From positions 9,881,894 to 9,945,893 of the forward strand of contig JARUPZ010000018.1 of the NCBI GenBank assembly GCA_031213475.1: a DNA stretch of 64,000 nt. Direction: 5' to 3'. This document shows, in pieces, positions 1 to 9,493 of this stretch (its first letter is position 1; the number at the start of each line of letters is the position of its first letter). The stretch is from Nereocystis luetkeana (lineage: Eukaryota > Sar > Phaeophyceae > Laminariales > Laminariaceae). The notes under the pieces are model-generated. The model saw nothing but the letters and a program-made list of their open reading frames with translations. It had not been told where the DNA came from and made no database searches. The translations under genes and the position numbers were made by a program.

Positions 1-1
1 G

Positions 2-262
2 GAACACAAAGCTGATCGGGGCAACGGCTATGAAGGTGTTGCTGTAGCGCCACAGGGAGCCCGAGCCAGTATTCTTGGCCTATGGAGGAATCGAGCCTAC
101 GGTTTTCGGCTGGCCCGTCGTGAGGGCTTGGGTAGAGACATGATTCCCCTGTTCGTCGACGGCGGCTGCAATCTTCAAGTCTGGAATTCAGCAGTACTTT
201 ATCCCGTTCAGTATGATGAATTACATATGGGTATGCAGGCGTGTTGGACTTGTATAAAATAC
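2..262 (+). other. open frame at the window edge, possible coding
   Basis: A frame open from the first bases runs 87 codons to a TGA at about 260-262 with no start codon inside the window. It contains segments such as GLGRDMIPLFVDGG that look protein-like, but I recognise no family. The opposite strand also reads well here (KIAAAVDEQGNHVSTQALTT), so neither strand is secure. If the + frame is real it could be an upstream exon of the gene whose last exon is proposed at 1043-1208. No splice donor is convincing. Confidence 0.2.
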
Positions 263-1042
263 TGACATGTAAGATGTACCCGTATCAATGATGCACGGTT
301 CTGTATTAACTAGGAGAAGGCAAGATAGGATTCGCACCTCTACCCCAAATCCCTCACATGTCATCTTGAAAACAGTAACAAGAAAGGATCTCGAAATCCA
401 AAAATTCCGACTGCTTCTATCAATACTTGGACGTCGTGCTATTGTAGTAGTAGCGCCATCAGTATTTTTTGCTTGGTGACTGTTGTGTGATAACTACACG
501 GATAGACGCAACGCCAGTTGTGGAGCGAAATTCCTGGCGCAGATTTATTTTCTTTCTCGTGTGCTTGGAGGCGTGGACACCAGCTATGGTGGTTATCGTG
601 GTGGTGGTGGTGGTGGTGGTGACGAGAGGGTGATACGGTGCCATTCTCTTGAGAGGCCACCGATCGCGGGAAAAAATATCGAAGCCAATTAGCCACAAGA
701 AAGGTACCGCTTGGCGACCTTGCCTTTGTTGCATGTACTACACACCTTATGTCACTTTTCCGACTTTTTAACATGTCAAGTCACAGGGGGGGACAACAAG
801 CGAGGCACCTGGTTGTATTCAATATGCATGTACCAGGTACTACTGCTCTTGCTCGCACCAAGCTGATGAACTACTCAATGCTAAATGATCCCACGGAGAG
901 AGAGCACGGGAAAGTGCTCCCGTTCCATTCCCAACGGTTGTGTTGTGTTACGGGCTTAGGGATCTCTTTAGACTTGGCGTACAGCGAAACAATCGGTTTG
1001 TTCGACCGCTACACTGCAACAGCCGAGTGTATCGTGTGAAAG

Positions 1043-1208
1043 GATATTCGACTTCCGCGTGAAGATTCCAAACGATCAGCACTACACGACGGACGACATT
1101 CTCAAGCGCGCGCTTACATGCATGCAGGGGGAACAACGGAAACAGGAGGAAACTGTTCGCCTGGCCACCTGCTACATGCCACACCAATGCCAGGGTCCGA
1201 ATAGTTGA
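1043..1208 (+). CDS. possible 3'-terminal exon of an unrecognised gene
   Basis: After an AG at 1041-1042 the + strand reads IFDFRVKIPNDQHYTTDDIL, continues KRALTCMQ and GEQRKQEETVRLATC, and stops at a TGA at 1206-1208. Composition and codon use are protein-like, unlike most frames nearby: polar and charged residues, amphipathic end, GC-rich third positions. The acceptor lacks a good pyrimidine tract. No family recognised. It would be the tail of a gene entering from the left of the window. Confidence 0.35.
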
Positions 1209-2551
1209 GATCTAGCCCCGCAAACTCACAGCTGGCGTGTTTATGACTCTGACCACATACTACTTCGTAAATAAAGATGCCGGTCGTAGGCCGAATGTGC
1301 GATTACTCCTACTCTACACTGCTGTTGACAAACGTAATGACGCATGTCGTAGGCAAGTTAGCCCATTTACTTAGGCCGAATGTACTATAACTCCTACCAC
1401 TCTGTAGGGTAAGTGAAAGTAAAAAAGGCATGACGCGGGCAAGTTATCCCATTTTTCAGCAGCGAAAACGACTCTACCGTTAATCCGGGCGTTGTTAGTG
1501 TTTCGTCCCCGACAAGTGTGGGTGCAGAAGCCACCATCCTGCCTTTTAGGGCAAAAGCTGCAGTCCGGTTCGGGGGACACCCCACCACAATTCTAAGTGG
1601 TTTGTCCTCAAAACGGGGACAGCAGTCCTAAAAGGGATGGGGGGCTGAGTGAGAGGCAACCGCAGACGATCCCCTACGGCAGCAACGATGACGCGAACGA
1701 CTTGTTTCGGTGTCAGTTGGAGTTCCTCGGCAATTCAGAACCCTCGTCCCGGAGAGAGGTTTCCGTGTATCATACGTATATATCATATGATACGGCGATA
1801 CGGCGTTTCGAACCTCGCGCGAATATTCTGGCATGCGGCTTTTCTTTGCGGTGGTATCATAGCGAAACCGCTAGAGACGCAAAGAGTATCGACCCTCTCA
1901 CAAGACAAAAAAACCGAGATACTGGCGAAGGCTCGATTTATTATTTGAGAAAGGGTATATTCCACACTAACTTCATCACTGCCGCTCCAGGATTTCTCAT
2001 GTTCCATTCCCGGAAATATCAAGCGAAGTTTCTATTAATCGTCGGCCCCTTGCTTAAGGGAAAGCCGGGAGGGTACATAACATAAATACAAATATACCCT
2101 GGTACCAGACACATCATATGTACACACAGAAGTGATCGCATCATACACACATACATACACACATACATACATACCAGGTATCCCGTATGTCGGTGTAAGG
2201 TGCGAATAAATTGCGTGCACCTATGGTAGCGTGTAAAACTACTGCCTTATATGAACCTACCTTTTAGGATACTATTAATACTACCCTGGTATTACTTATA
2301 CTATGATTGGCGCCTAGTGCCGACCCACCCACACGAACCCTAGCCCCCTCAAAACCACAACCACGTTTCGGGGACAAATTACTTGGAATTGGTGTAGTGA
2401 AAGGTCGATTGGACGGGGGTAGAGTGCCTCTGAAGTACCACCTGCGTGGTGTGACTGGCGAGTCGTTGTTTTCGAAGCAGGCACGGGCTGCTGGCTACCC
2501 CGAGTTTCAACATGGGAGGCATTGTCACAGCCGATATGTGGTGTAGTTAAC

Positions 2552-2650
2552 CCCTTTAGAACCGCAGTCCCGTTTTGGGGACAGTTGGGGACAAACTACT
2601 TGAAATTTGACTGCTTTGCCCCCAAAATGGGACTGAAGTTCTAAAAGGGT
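2552..2650. repeat. inverted-repeat element B (MITE-like)
   Basis: Termini TTTAGAACCGCAGTCCCGTT and its approximate reverse complement enclose a short AT-rich centre (aaactacttgaaattt). The same element occurs at 6465-6550, 7835-7919 and 50700-50779, with half copies near 1588-1636, 24632-24665, 41530-41560 and 44876-44970. This copy carries an extra internal repeat of the ggggaca segment. It is too short to code for anything, so it would depend on a transposase encoded elsewhere. Confidence 0.75.
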
Positions 2651-3424
2651 TAAGAGGGCAGTGGAAGCATCACAGACTTTTCAGACCAAGTGATAAGCAA
2701 ACAATACGGGTACGCGTACGATATACTGGCGCCGGTACTTTTACACTTTGATATATCACCCCTTGCTATCACCCCCCTTCGGGCTCTTTGGAATCAATTG
2801 GTATGCAACACTCAACGGAATGATATCATGCTCCCCGGGTGGGTGTGTCAGATCTTACAAATCGTACTGTTATCACCCCCCTCCATATCATCCCCCCCAC
2901 AAAAAACCACTCTCGGTGATAAAAATAGAGCAACACTCGAATACATCATGACCAATATCACCGGGGTTTGTTAGATACCACCCGATCACGGGCAACCCCC
3001 CGGGTGGGTAAAAATAGCAAAACGAAAAATTAAATATGACCCGGGGAGGCTTCTTGAGCAAAATATGGGCAGTGCTGTATATTTGTACCGGTATGTTGTG
3101 CGTGAGAAATAATAGCCGATCGTGGTTTGTACATAAGATTACTTATTTGTTTTGAGGAACCCCAGAAGTACGTACGTGCTGGTGTACTGCTGTAGGAACG
3201 GCCATGGTGGCCTATTGGTAACCTATTAATAGGATGCTGCTATTAATATACTAACAGTTGATTCCGTGAGTACAAATCCCATCGTAGTGGTGGCAAAATC
3301 TTCAAAAGGAGTTGATTCCGTGAGCACAAATCTCATCGCGGTGAAAAAATCTTCGAAAATAAAAAAGACACCACACAACTACTGAGAGCGCGTAGCGTTT
3401 AGTGGGCGAGATTCAATCAATGAA

Positions 3425-3740
3425 TTAGACCAGGATCGACGAGGGAAGAAAGGGCTGAAGCAATCTCGAGATAAAAAAATGCAAGGTGGGGAGGAGGGAG
3501 GAGAGCCCATCATACTCCGTGTGACCCCGGACCTGAGTTACGACTACCTGGTACAATATAACGGGGGGCCATATTAAATAGGACCTACGGTACATACAAA
3601 AACCTATATATGTACCGATTTTTACAACCAATACTTGGTCCTAGTTACTATGGTCCCCCGTGATATTAATTTGATCAAGAGGGAGAGAGAAGAGAAGGGC
3701 CAAGAAAATTAAATGGGATGGAGGAGAAAAAAAACGCTCG
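3425..3740 (+). repeat. dispersed repeat F with a MITE inserted in it
   Basis: The unit shares ggctgaag, ctcgagataa, gtgaccccggacctgagtta, a GA-rich tract and aaatgggat with the copy at 20825-21040. It also resembles a shorter copy near 57545-57640. Here it is interrupted at about 3547-3665 by a MITE A copy and a TACCTGGTA palindrome. The copy at 20.8-21.0 kb lacks both and so gives the uninterrupted state. Confidence 0.7.
3559..3664. mobile_element. MITE A copy 1
   Basis: About 106 bp with termini related to ACGGGGGACCATAGT and its reverse complement. The interior contains taggacctacggtacataca, aaaacctatatat and ttggtccta. It has no coding capacity. TA flanks both ends, as expected for a TA target-site duplication of Tc1/mariner-type elements (inference from known superfamilies). 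The left terminus has one substitution. Confidence 0.8.
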
Positions 3741-4123
3741 TGACCAGTAACAAATAACTCCGCTGTTATCCCAGCTCCCACGGCGGTCCCATAGCAACAT
3801 CAACAGCAGTTGATGTCGTTCGTGTAGGCTCGAGACCCTACTACTGCTGTTGTAAACTAACCTGTACGTATGGGGTCGTACATCATATTATACATACGTA
3901 CGTGCGAGGGTTCGTGATTTTTTTATTTTTTTGTTTTTTTGTGCGAGGGTTCGTGATGGTTTGGTTCATCCACTCCATTTTTTGTACGTCGTTACATCGT
4001 TACACAGGTACATTCAAAGTACGTTACGAAACTTTAAGGATGAAAGACGGGCATTGCCGAGCAAACCACCGCTTGCTGCTGCTGCTGCTGCCGCTGCTAC
4101 TCTCGTGTGTGCGTGTATCATAC

Positions 4124-4197
4124 CTGGAAAGGGCCTCGGGCGTTGTCGCCGAGGGCTTGTGGTACTTCTCCACGTTGGTCATAGACTTGATCTTTTT
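4124..4197 (-). CDS. candidate exon, unrecognised
   Basis: On the minus strand a CACGCAG acceptor precedes KKIKSMTNVEKYHKPSATTP followed by EALS, and the exon ends at an AG|GTATGA donor in phase 2. The 24 codons are GC-rich in third position and read like a charged linker. It lies 3.4 kb downstream of the SPX first exon on the same strand and could belong to that gene, but I cannot join them through intermediate exons. Confidence 0.4.
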
Positions 4198-4458
4198 CTG
4201 CGTGGTTGGGCATGCACACAGATCGTCGCAAGACACCAACAACAGTAGCAACAACACCAGCATCATTCATTTGCGGTTGGAAATAATGCCTCGTGTTTGT
4301 ACTGCTAAAGACATACCAGGTACCAGGTACAAGGTTCTCCCTCCGGGAGATGCCTGAGGGAGTGGAGCAAGAACGGGTTGAAAACCAAACAGCATGCATA
4401 TGATATGACACTACGCTATGAAATATATGCATACACTACTGAACATATAATATTGCCG

Positions 4459-4791
4459 GCGTCCCCGGTGGCTTGGTAGGTGGACCGCGTGCCTATTTAT
4501 CAAGATCAATATCGTGGGTTCAAGTCTCACCGAGTGCATGCTCGTAGGGACTTTTTCTTGCATAAAAAAAAACGATTAGCGGAAAGGGCGAGGGCGTGAG
4601 TTAGCTACATTCGATGAAAATCGACGAGCAAATGGGAATGCTGAACCCAACGCGCGACAAAAAATCAAGGCATGTACCGGGGGGGAGAAGGGACGACACC
4701 TGTGACCACGGCTTGTCCAGAAGATTGCTGAGGGTAAAACCTCCTACCTGGTACGAGTTAGGCTGGAAAGTAAAAGTTATGATGAAAAAAA
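4459..4791 (+). repeat. tRNA-headed SINE, copy 1
   Basis: The 5' end carries tRNA-like promoter boxes (ggtggcttggtaggtgg as a diverged A box, gggttcaagtctcacc as a B box). These are followed by a conserved body: atgctcgtaggga, gaaaatcgacgagca, gaatgctgaaccc, gacacctgtgaccacgg and gctggaaagtaaaag. Copies of the same layout lie at 30204-30526 and 32637-32950, with a 3' fragment at 48086-48190. The boxes are expected to drive Pol III transcription in a SINE. This copy holds a 7-bp insertion (CCTGGTA) that copy 2 lacks. Confidence 0.8.
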
Positions 4792-4983
4792 ATGCATATA
4801 CCTGGTATATATGTATCTGGTAGACCTTTTGGAACTACACATGGCATTTTTGGCGACAACACACACATGGAAATAGTGTGTACCAGGTAGTTGTGTTACT
4901 ATTGACTGAATCATTTTTCTAGATTTTCTTGATTCCCTCAAATAAGGAAATCATATTTGTCATTATTTAATACTACTATAAAT

Positions 4984-5090
4984 ATTACGGGGGACCATAG
5001 TTAATGGGACCTATGGTATACATAAAAACCTATATATTTGACTATTTTTACTAACAACATTTGGTCCTATTAACTGTGGTCCCCCGTAAT
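4984..5090. mobile_element. MITE A copy 2
   Basis: Near-perfect 107-bp copy: ATTACGGGGGACCATAGT at the left and its reverse complement at the right, with the family interior (taggaccta..ggtatacata, ttggtcctatt). Flanked by TA. No open frame. With copies 3 and 7 this defines the family consensus. Confidence 0.85.
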
Positions 5091-6464
5091 AGTGTATATC
5101 TTCGATACAGCGTTCACGGCGAGGAAGGCCTCTCCTGCACGAAGCCAACGACTGTCGACAAAAAAAAAGGTTTGAAAGCACTAACGCGCGACACACTACA
5201 CACACGAGACACACACGCGTGACACATAGGACACAGCAGTACAAAGTAGTGGAGCAATATCTACATAATTAGAAAAGCGTGCACCCAAGAAGTGGCTGGA
5301 ACTCACGACCACACTCGGCTGCCCGAGAAAATCGCACTGCGGCAACAACAGCGGCAGAGAGGCCTTGTTGTGCATACCTATTTAATACCTGTGGAAGCAT
5401 GCATGTATAATATCACAACACGACAGCAGAGACCCCCAGCTCTACGAGTACAGATCGCAGGGTCCGATAAAAAAGCAACCATGTACCTGGTACGAAGTAT
5501 TAATATTAATAGTAGTAGGAAGCCACAGCAATATACCGCAGACAAACTAAAAGACACGGGAGATTTTGCTTCCTGCTCTGCTCGAGGGCGGAAGGCGTGT
5601 ATAGCGTTGTAGCCAGCTGTTTATAGCACGCACGCTGCACTGCCGTGTGCTGTTTGTTGTCTGTGGTGCCTGGGTTAGGTGCACCATATATACTACTGCA
5701 AAAAAAAAAGTAGAAAAGTACCAGGAAAAGAGAGCGGTACGAGTACGTAGCAAAAAAAAATGGACATGATCTCTGCATGGATCGAACTCGCCCCTTCAAC
5801 TCCAAAATCAGGCATCGTGACCATTATTAGATATCAGGTACCTGGTATGAAATATTTTTAGACCATACTCGTACTAATATTTATTTAAATAATGGTACCT
5901 GGTACCTGGTATGAAATATTTTTAGCGGTGCGAGACACACACCGGACGCGCATGTACAGCACAACAGAAGGGAGAGAGGTGGTGATGACGGATGACGGAT
6001 CGCAGCCTCCGATGAAGCAACCAGCTACAGCAGCACACCTCTCGCGCGTGGTGTTTCAGGCCGCTGATTGTGTTGTTCGGCGGGGTTGTATATAAACCTG
6101 ACCATGTTTGTGTGTTTGTGTTCTCTGCGTTTTGTACTCGGATCTATATAACTGGCCGTTCGTACAGCAGAAAAAGTCACGCACGGCGGTAAAATAGCGT
6201 GGGTCCGTACACACCGTCAGCAAAGACACTACCAGGTACAGACTAGAATAGGCTCCAATGAACACAACTAGCCACACTATTAATAGTACAGCGCAGATGG
6301 GCGTGTCACACACGCACAGCAGTGTTGCCAGCTGGTACTTACGGGCGGCAACGTTGTACCCTGTACCGTTGTGCTCTCTGCCTGTTGCGTTGTTAGTCGT
6401 CTTGTTGCGTTGATCAGTGGTATGATACCTGGTACACAAGCCGTGCTCGTGAAAGGGACATAAC

Positions 6465-6550
6465 TTTAGAACCGCAGTCCCGTTTTGGGGACAAACTACT
6501 TAAAATTTGAGTGGTTTGTCCCCGCATATGGGACTGCGGTTGTAAAAGGG
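6465..6550. repeat. inverted-repeat element B
   Basis: About 86 bp, TTTAGAACCGCAGTCCCGTT at the left and the matching inverted end at the right (gggactgcggttgtaaaa). The interior aaactacttaaaatttga is shared with the copies at 2552 and 7835. Flanked by TA within the end motifs. Confidence 0.8.
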
Positions 6551-7564
6551 ATAAGACTGACGACACTTTACCTGTGGTACCTGGTACGTACGTACGTACA
6601 AAATGTACGTAGAGCCTCTCGTACTGAAACCAGGGAAATCGTATTTTCCACTCCCGCCGGGAAAAAAAACATTCAGGGCTTGCCACGCGTTCCAGAGGGC
6701 ACGGGTCTACTGGAGTTGAAGACTCTACTCCACCGATCGCGCCCGGATCTCGACCAATGATCTCGACCAATGTACCGGGCAGGGTTTCCCGTGCCGACTG
6801 CATACTGCTATAATAGCGATTTGCCCAAAAGTGTTCGTACGAAGAGATGAAGAGATATGCTCGACCAACAAAACACAAACAACATACCTGGTAACCAACA
6901 TTATGCCTACAACAGCAAGCAGTGGAATACCTGGTATACACCAAGAGGCTATTTTTGGCGACCTGCAAGGTAGGACTGCAACCTATACACGCTACGAGTG
7001 CAAGAGGTGTATTACTGCTGCTGTAGTGCAGGACCGCTGGCCCGTTGCGGAGTCATCGGACCTCAACAATGGTGCCCAGCGCGCGACCGTCGCTGTCCGT
7101 CGTCCGTCGCCCAAGATCATGTGGATATGTTCTGGTAGATATAAATCATCATGAAAAATCCAACGAAGGAACAGAGCAAGAACAGCACCACAACACAACC
7201 GCAATGACAACTCACGAACACGCTCGACAGTGGCCTTCCAGTCTTGCTCTAGTCCAGCACTACTGGAACACAAGCGAGCTTCAATTAACAAGACGCTGTG
7301 GAGGTGGGTGGTTTCGCTTGGCGTACGTCAGAGCACCAAGGCACAGAAAGGGCATACGGTCCGCCACGACGTACGCACAGCTCGCCTATCCAGAGTGACT
7401 GCGGGTCGACCATACTAGGTACCAGGTACATACTACCTGGTAGGTAGGTAAACACTCGATCAACACGTAAACAAACAGAGCGAGAGTGAAAACACGCACA
7501 GCACCACGACGAGACGACGGGAGCACCACGGCCGCGCACTGCTGCTGTGCCCTGCACCACTCAC

Positions 7565-7656
7565 TGCACCTTCAAGAGCTTGTAGTTCAGGAAGAAGGGT
7601 CCCCATTCCACGGGTGATAGCTTGCGCTGCTCGTCCAGCTGGTGGCAGAACTTCAT
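7565..7656 (-). CDS. first exon of an SPX-domain protein
   Basis: Starting at the ATG at 7656 the minus strand reads MKFCHQLDEQRKLSP then VEWGPFFLNYKLLK. This is the hallmark N-terminus of SPX domains (MKF-G/C-x-x-L-x-E......W..Y.NYK.LK). SPX domains bind inositol pyrophosphates and regulate phosphate transport, polyphosphate synthesis or phosphate signalling (family knowledge). The basic Lys near residue 2 and the NYK..K cluster used for ligand binding are present. The exon ends at a strong GTGAGT donor (7564 downward, phase 2) or six bases earlier at AAG|GTGCAG (phase 0). The remainder lies to the left and is mostly unresolved, so I cannot say whether this is an EXS, VTC, SLC13-type or stand-alone SPX protein. 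It is divergent from the CDC50 gene, with starts 1.8 kb apart. Confidence 0.8.
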
Positions 7657-9444
7657 GGCGGGAGGGGATGATGACTGCTGCAGGCAGGCAGGCGATGTAC
7701 GACGATGTGCGATGTGCGCACTCTCGTACCAAAGCCAGCCGGGGATGAAACAACGAAAAAAAAAAAGCTGGCCCTTTCCAAAGGTGACGTATCGGACGCC
7801 GGACGCCGGGGGACAATGACATTTGTACAGGATCCTTTAGAACCGCAGTCCCGTTCTGGGGACAAACTACTTGAAATTTAAATTGTTTGTCCCCACATAT
7901 TGGACTGCGGTTCTAAAAGTATTTTCCATTCCACCTTGGGAGGCGTGTTTTGTACTGCTGGAGGTACGAGTATTATTGAGCCAAACGGCGTTTCTTCTGT
8001 ATGTGGTCTCCAGTCTCCAGCCTCCAGTCTCCTCTGCTCTCCAACTTGTATCGAGTACGAATAAGTTGTGTCGTGTGTAGTGCAATCATGTTGTTGTTGT
8101 GTACAGAACGTAGAGGAAGAGTTTGGGAAAAAACTTACCAGGTACGAGGTACAAAAGTACCTTCTCTAGGGTTTTAAATTGTCATGCCAGTTACATATTT
8201 ATCTCTATAGCAAAATGATCTAACTTTTTTTTTTTTTAATCTTCCTTGGAGATCTAAAAAGCTTACGTACGCCCAACACACTTTCTTATTTGTACCAACA
8301 TCCGTTGCCCCTCTGCGGCCGTTACCAGTACCTGTAGTATTGATAGTAGTAGTGTAGTAGCCATCAACACCAGTGCCAGCTCCTTATTATTTATGATTTG
8401 AGTCCTCGCGATTTCTCAAGCAATAAAAGCTCGAACTCTGATTAGTAGACATAAATACATGTACCTGGTATGCATGTAATGAACATCGAAAATTATACCT
8501 GGTAGTCAATAATATATTACAGTAAGCCAACCACGAAAACAACTTGCGTCCCCTTCGTGATAATATCGCGTATCGACGTGTCACGCGCGTTAGCAGTAAC
8601 GTGACATCATTTCATTGAACGACCGGTTGCTGTAGATTAAGTTCATGTCACATGGCTCACTCCCAACGAGTACAACTACATTCGTACTACTCGTAGATAT
8701 ATTACACTTACTACTACTGTGCTGCTGCTGTAGTTTCAGGAGTATATACAAGCAAGGATCTTTAGGGGGAGTTTTTGTCCTGTATGTACCAGGTACCTAC
8801 TTGGGTGCGGGTGGTTCGCTCTTCGGAATCATGGTCGCGCAGTCGCGTTTCTCGCCCGTTTCTGGTCCGTTTTGGGTCCGGTTTGGGGTCAGGGTTAGTG
8901 GTTGGGTCTACGCCCGTTTACATCTTGTCTACACCCGTACCCTTCAATTGATCCCAAGAGCAGCCAGGAAGTAAAGGTATGAAAAACGTCAGCTGTGAGT
9001 TCGACTGATTTTAAATATTATAGTTGATACGTACCTGGTAATCAACTTTGCAAGCTGCGTAATACGTCTAAATCCCATTTTTTACCGAATTTACAAGTTG
9101 TATGATTCCCAAAACCCGCGAAGCAACGCAATATGTGAACGGCCCGCCCTTGCTAACGGCTTGTAATACGGGAGCTCGAGTAGCGCAACGAGCTATAAAT
9201 AGCAACGGGCAACCCTCAATCGACGCTCAACGCCCCCAAACAATCTCTCAACTCTCTCAACTCTCCCAACGGAACTCTCAGCTCAACTCTCAACAAACGA
9301 CGGTTTCAGATTTTTTAGCGTTTGGATATCCCGCATTTATTCGTAAACCGCCCAATCTTTGCGGTACGCCGTACGACGGAACCGGTATCTATCTGGTATA
9401 AGTGTTTCGCGTAGGGTGTTCGGCGCCTGTTCGGGGGCTACGCC
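7657..9444. promoter_or_regulatory. divergent intergenic region between SPX and CDC50 genes
   Basis: The 1.8 kb between two ATGs facing away from each other must hold both promoters (inference). It contains element B at 7835-7919, only about 180 bp upstream of the SPX start. It also has TACCWGGTA palindromes at about 8137, 8462, 8497, 8788 and 9031, and a pyrimidine-rich CTCAACTCTC repeat stretch at 9230-9300 just before the CDC50 start that looks like 5' UTR. No TATA box can be assigned confidently. Confidence 0.4.
7835..7919. repeat. inverted-repeat element B
   Basis: 85 bp with ends TTTAGAACCGCAGTCCCGTT and ggactgcggttctaaaa, a near-perfect hairpin around aaactacttgaaatttaaat. It sits in the 5' flank of the SPX gene and could be transcribed as part of its leader or promoter. 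Confidence 0.85.
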
Positions 9445-9493
9445 ATGAGCGAACAGGACGAGGGGGATGCCGCGTCATCAAGTAAACCGCTTG
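9445..9493 (+). CDS. CDC50 exon 1
   Basis: ATG at 9445 opens MSEQDEGDAASSKPL, an acidic cytosolic leader, and ends in phase 1 before G|GTGAGAG. Its last base completes the Asp codon with exon 2 (GAC), giving the family-typical run into TAFRQQR. This is why this ATG was chosen over in-frame starts further on. Confidence 0.75.

Larger units (their letters stand above)
1209..4123. other. gene-poor stretch with repeats
   Basis: No exon can be supported here. The 162-codon + frame at 1597-2085 has no family resemblance and overlaps a repeat end. The stretch holds the right half of an inverted-repeat element near 1588-1636, a fuller copy at 2552-2650, a CA/CATA-rich tract around 2145-2178, TA-flanked palindromes near 2173, 2270, 3187 and 3220, and a dispersed repeat at 3425-3740 carrying a MITE. 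Confidence 0.5.
4198..7564. other. probable introns of the SPX gene, repeat-rich
   Basis: No exon is secure here. The stretch contains a SINE (4459-4791), MITE A (4984-5090) and element B (6465-6550). It also holds a dense cluster of TACCWGGTA palindromes (4317, 4746, 4799, 4887, 5484, 5836, 5894, 6231, 6426, 6578, 6885, 6930, 7417). A 10-codon minus-strand stretch at about 5297-5326 (CDFLGQPSVV, between a CCGCAG acceptor and a GTGAGT donor) could be a micro-exon. Confidence 0.4.

Noticed and set aside
439-774. Minus-strand frame with a His run
   Set aside because: The His run comes from a simple GGT repeat at 598-620; nothing else supports coding.
1597-2085. 162-codon + strand open frame
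   Set aside because: Starts in a transposon-like repeat end, has no family features and no coding bias; chance frame.
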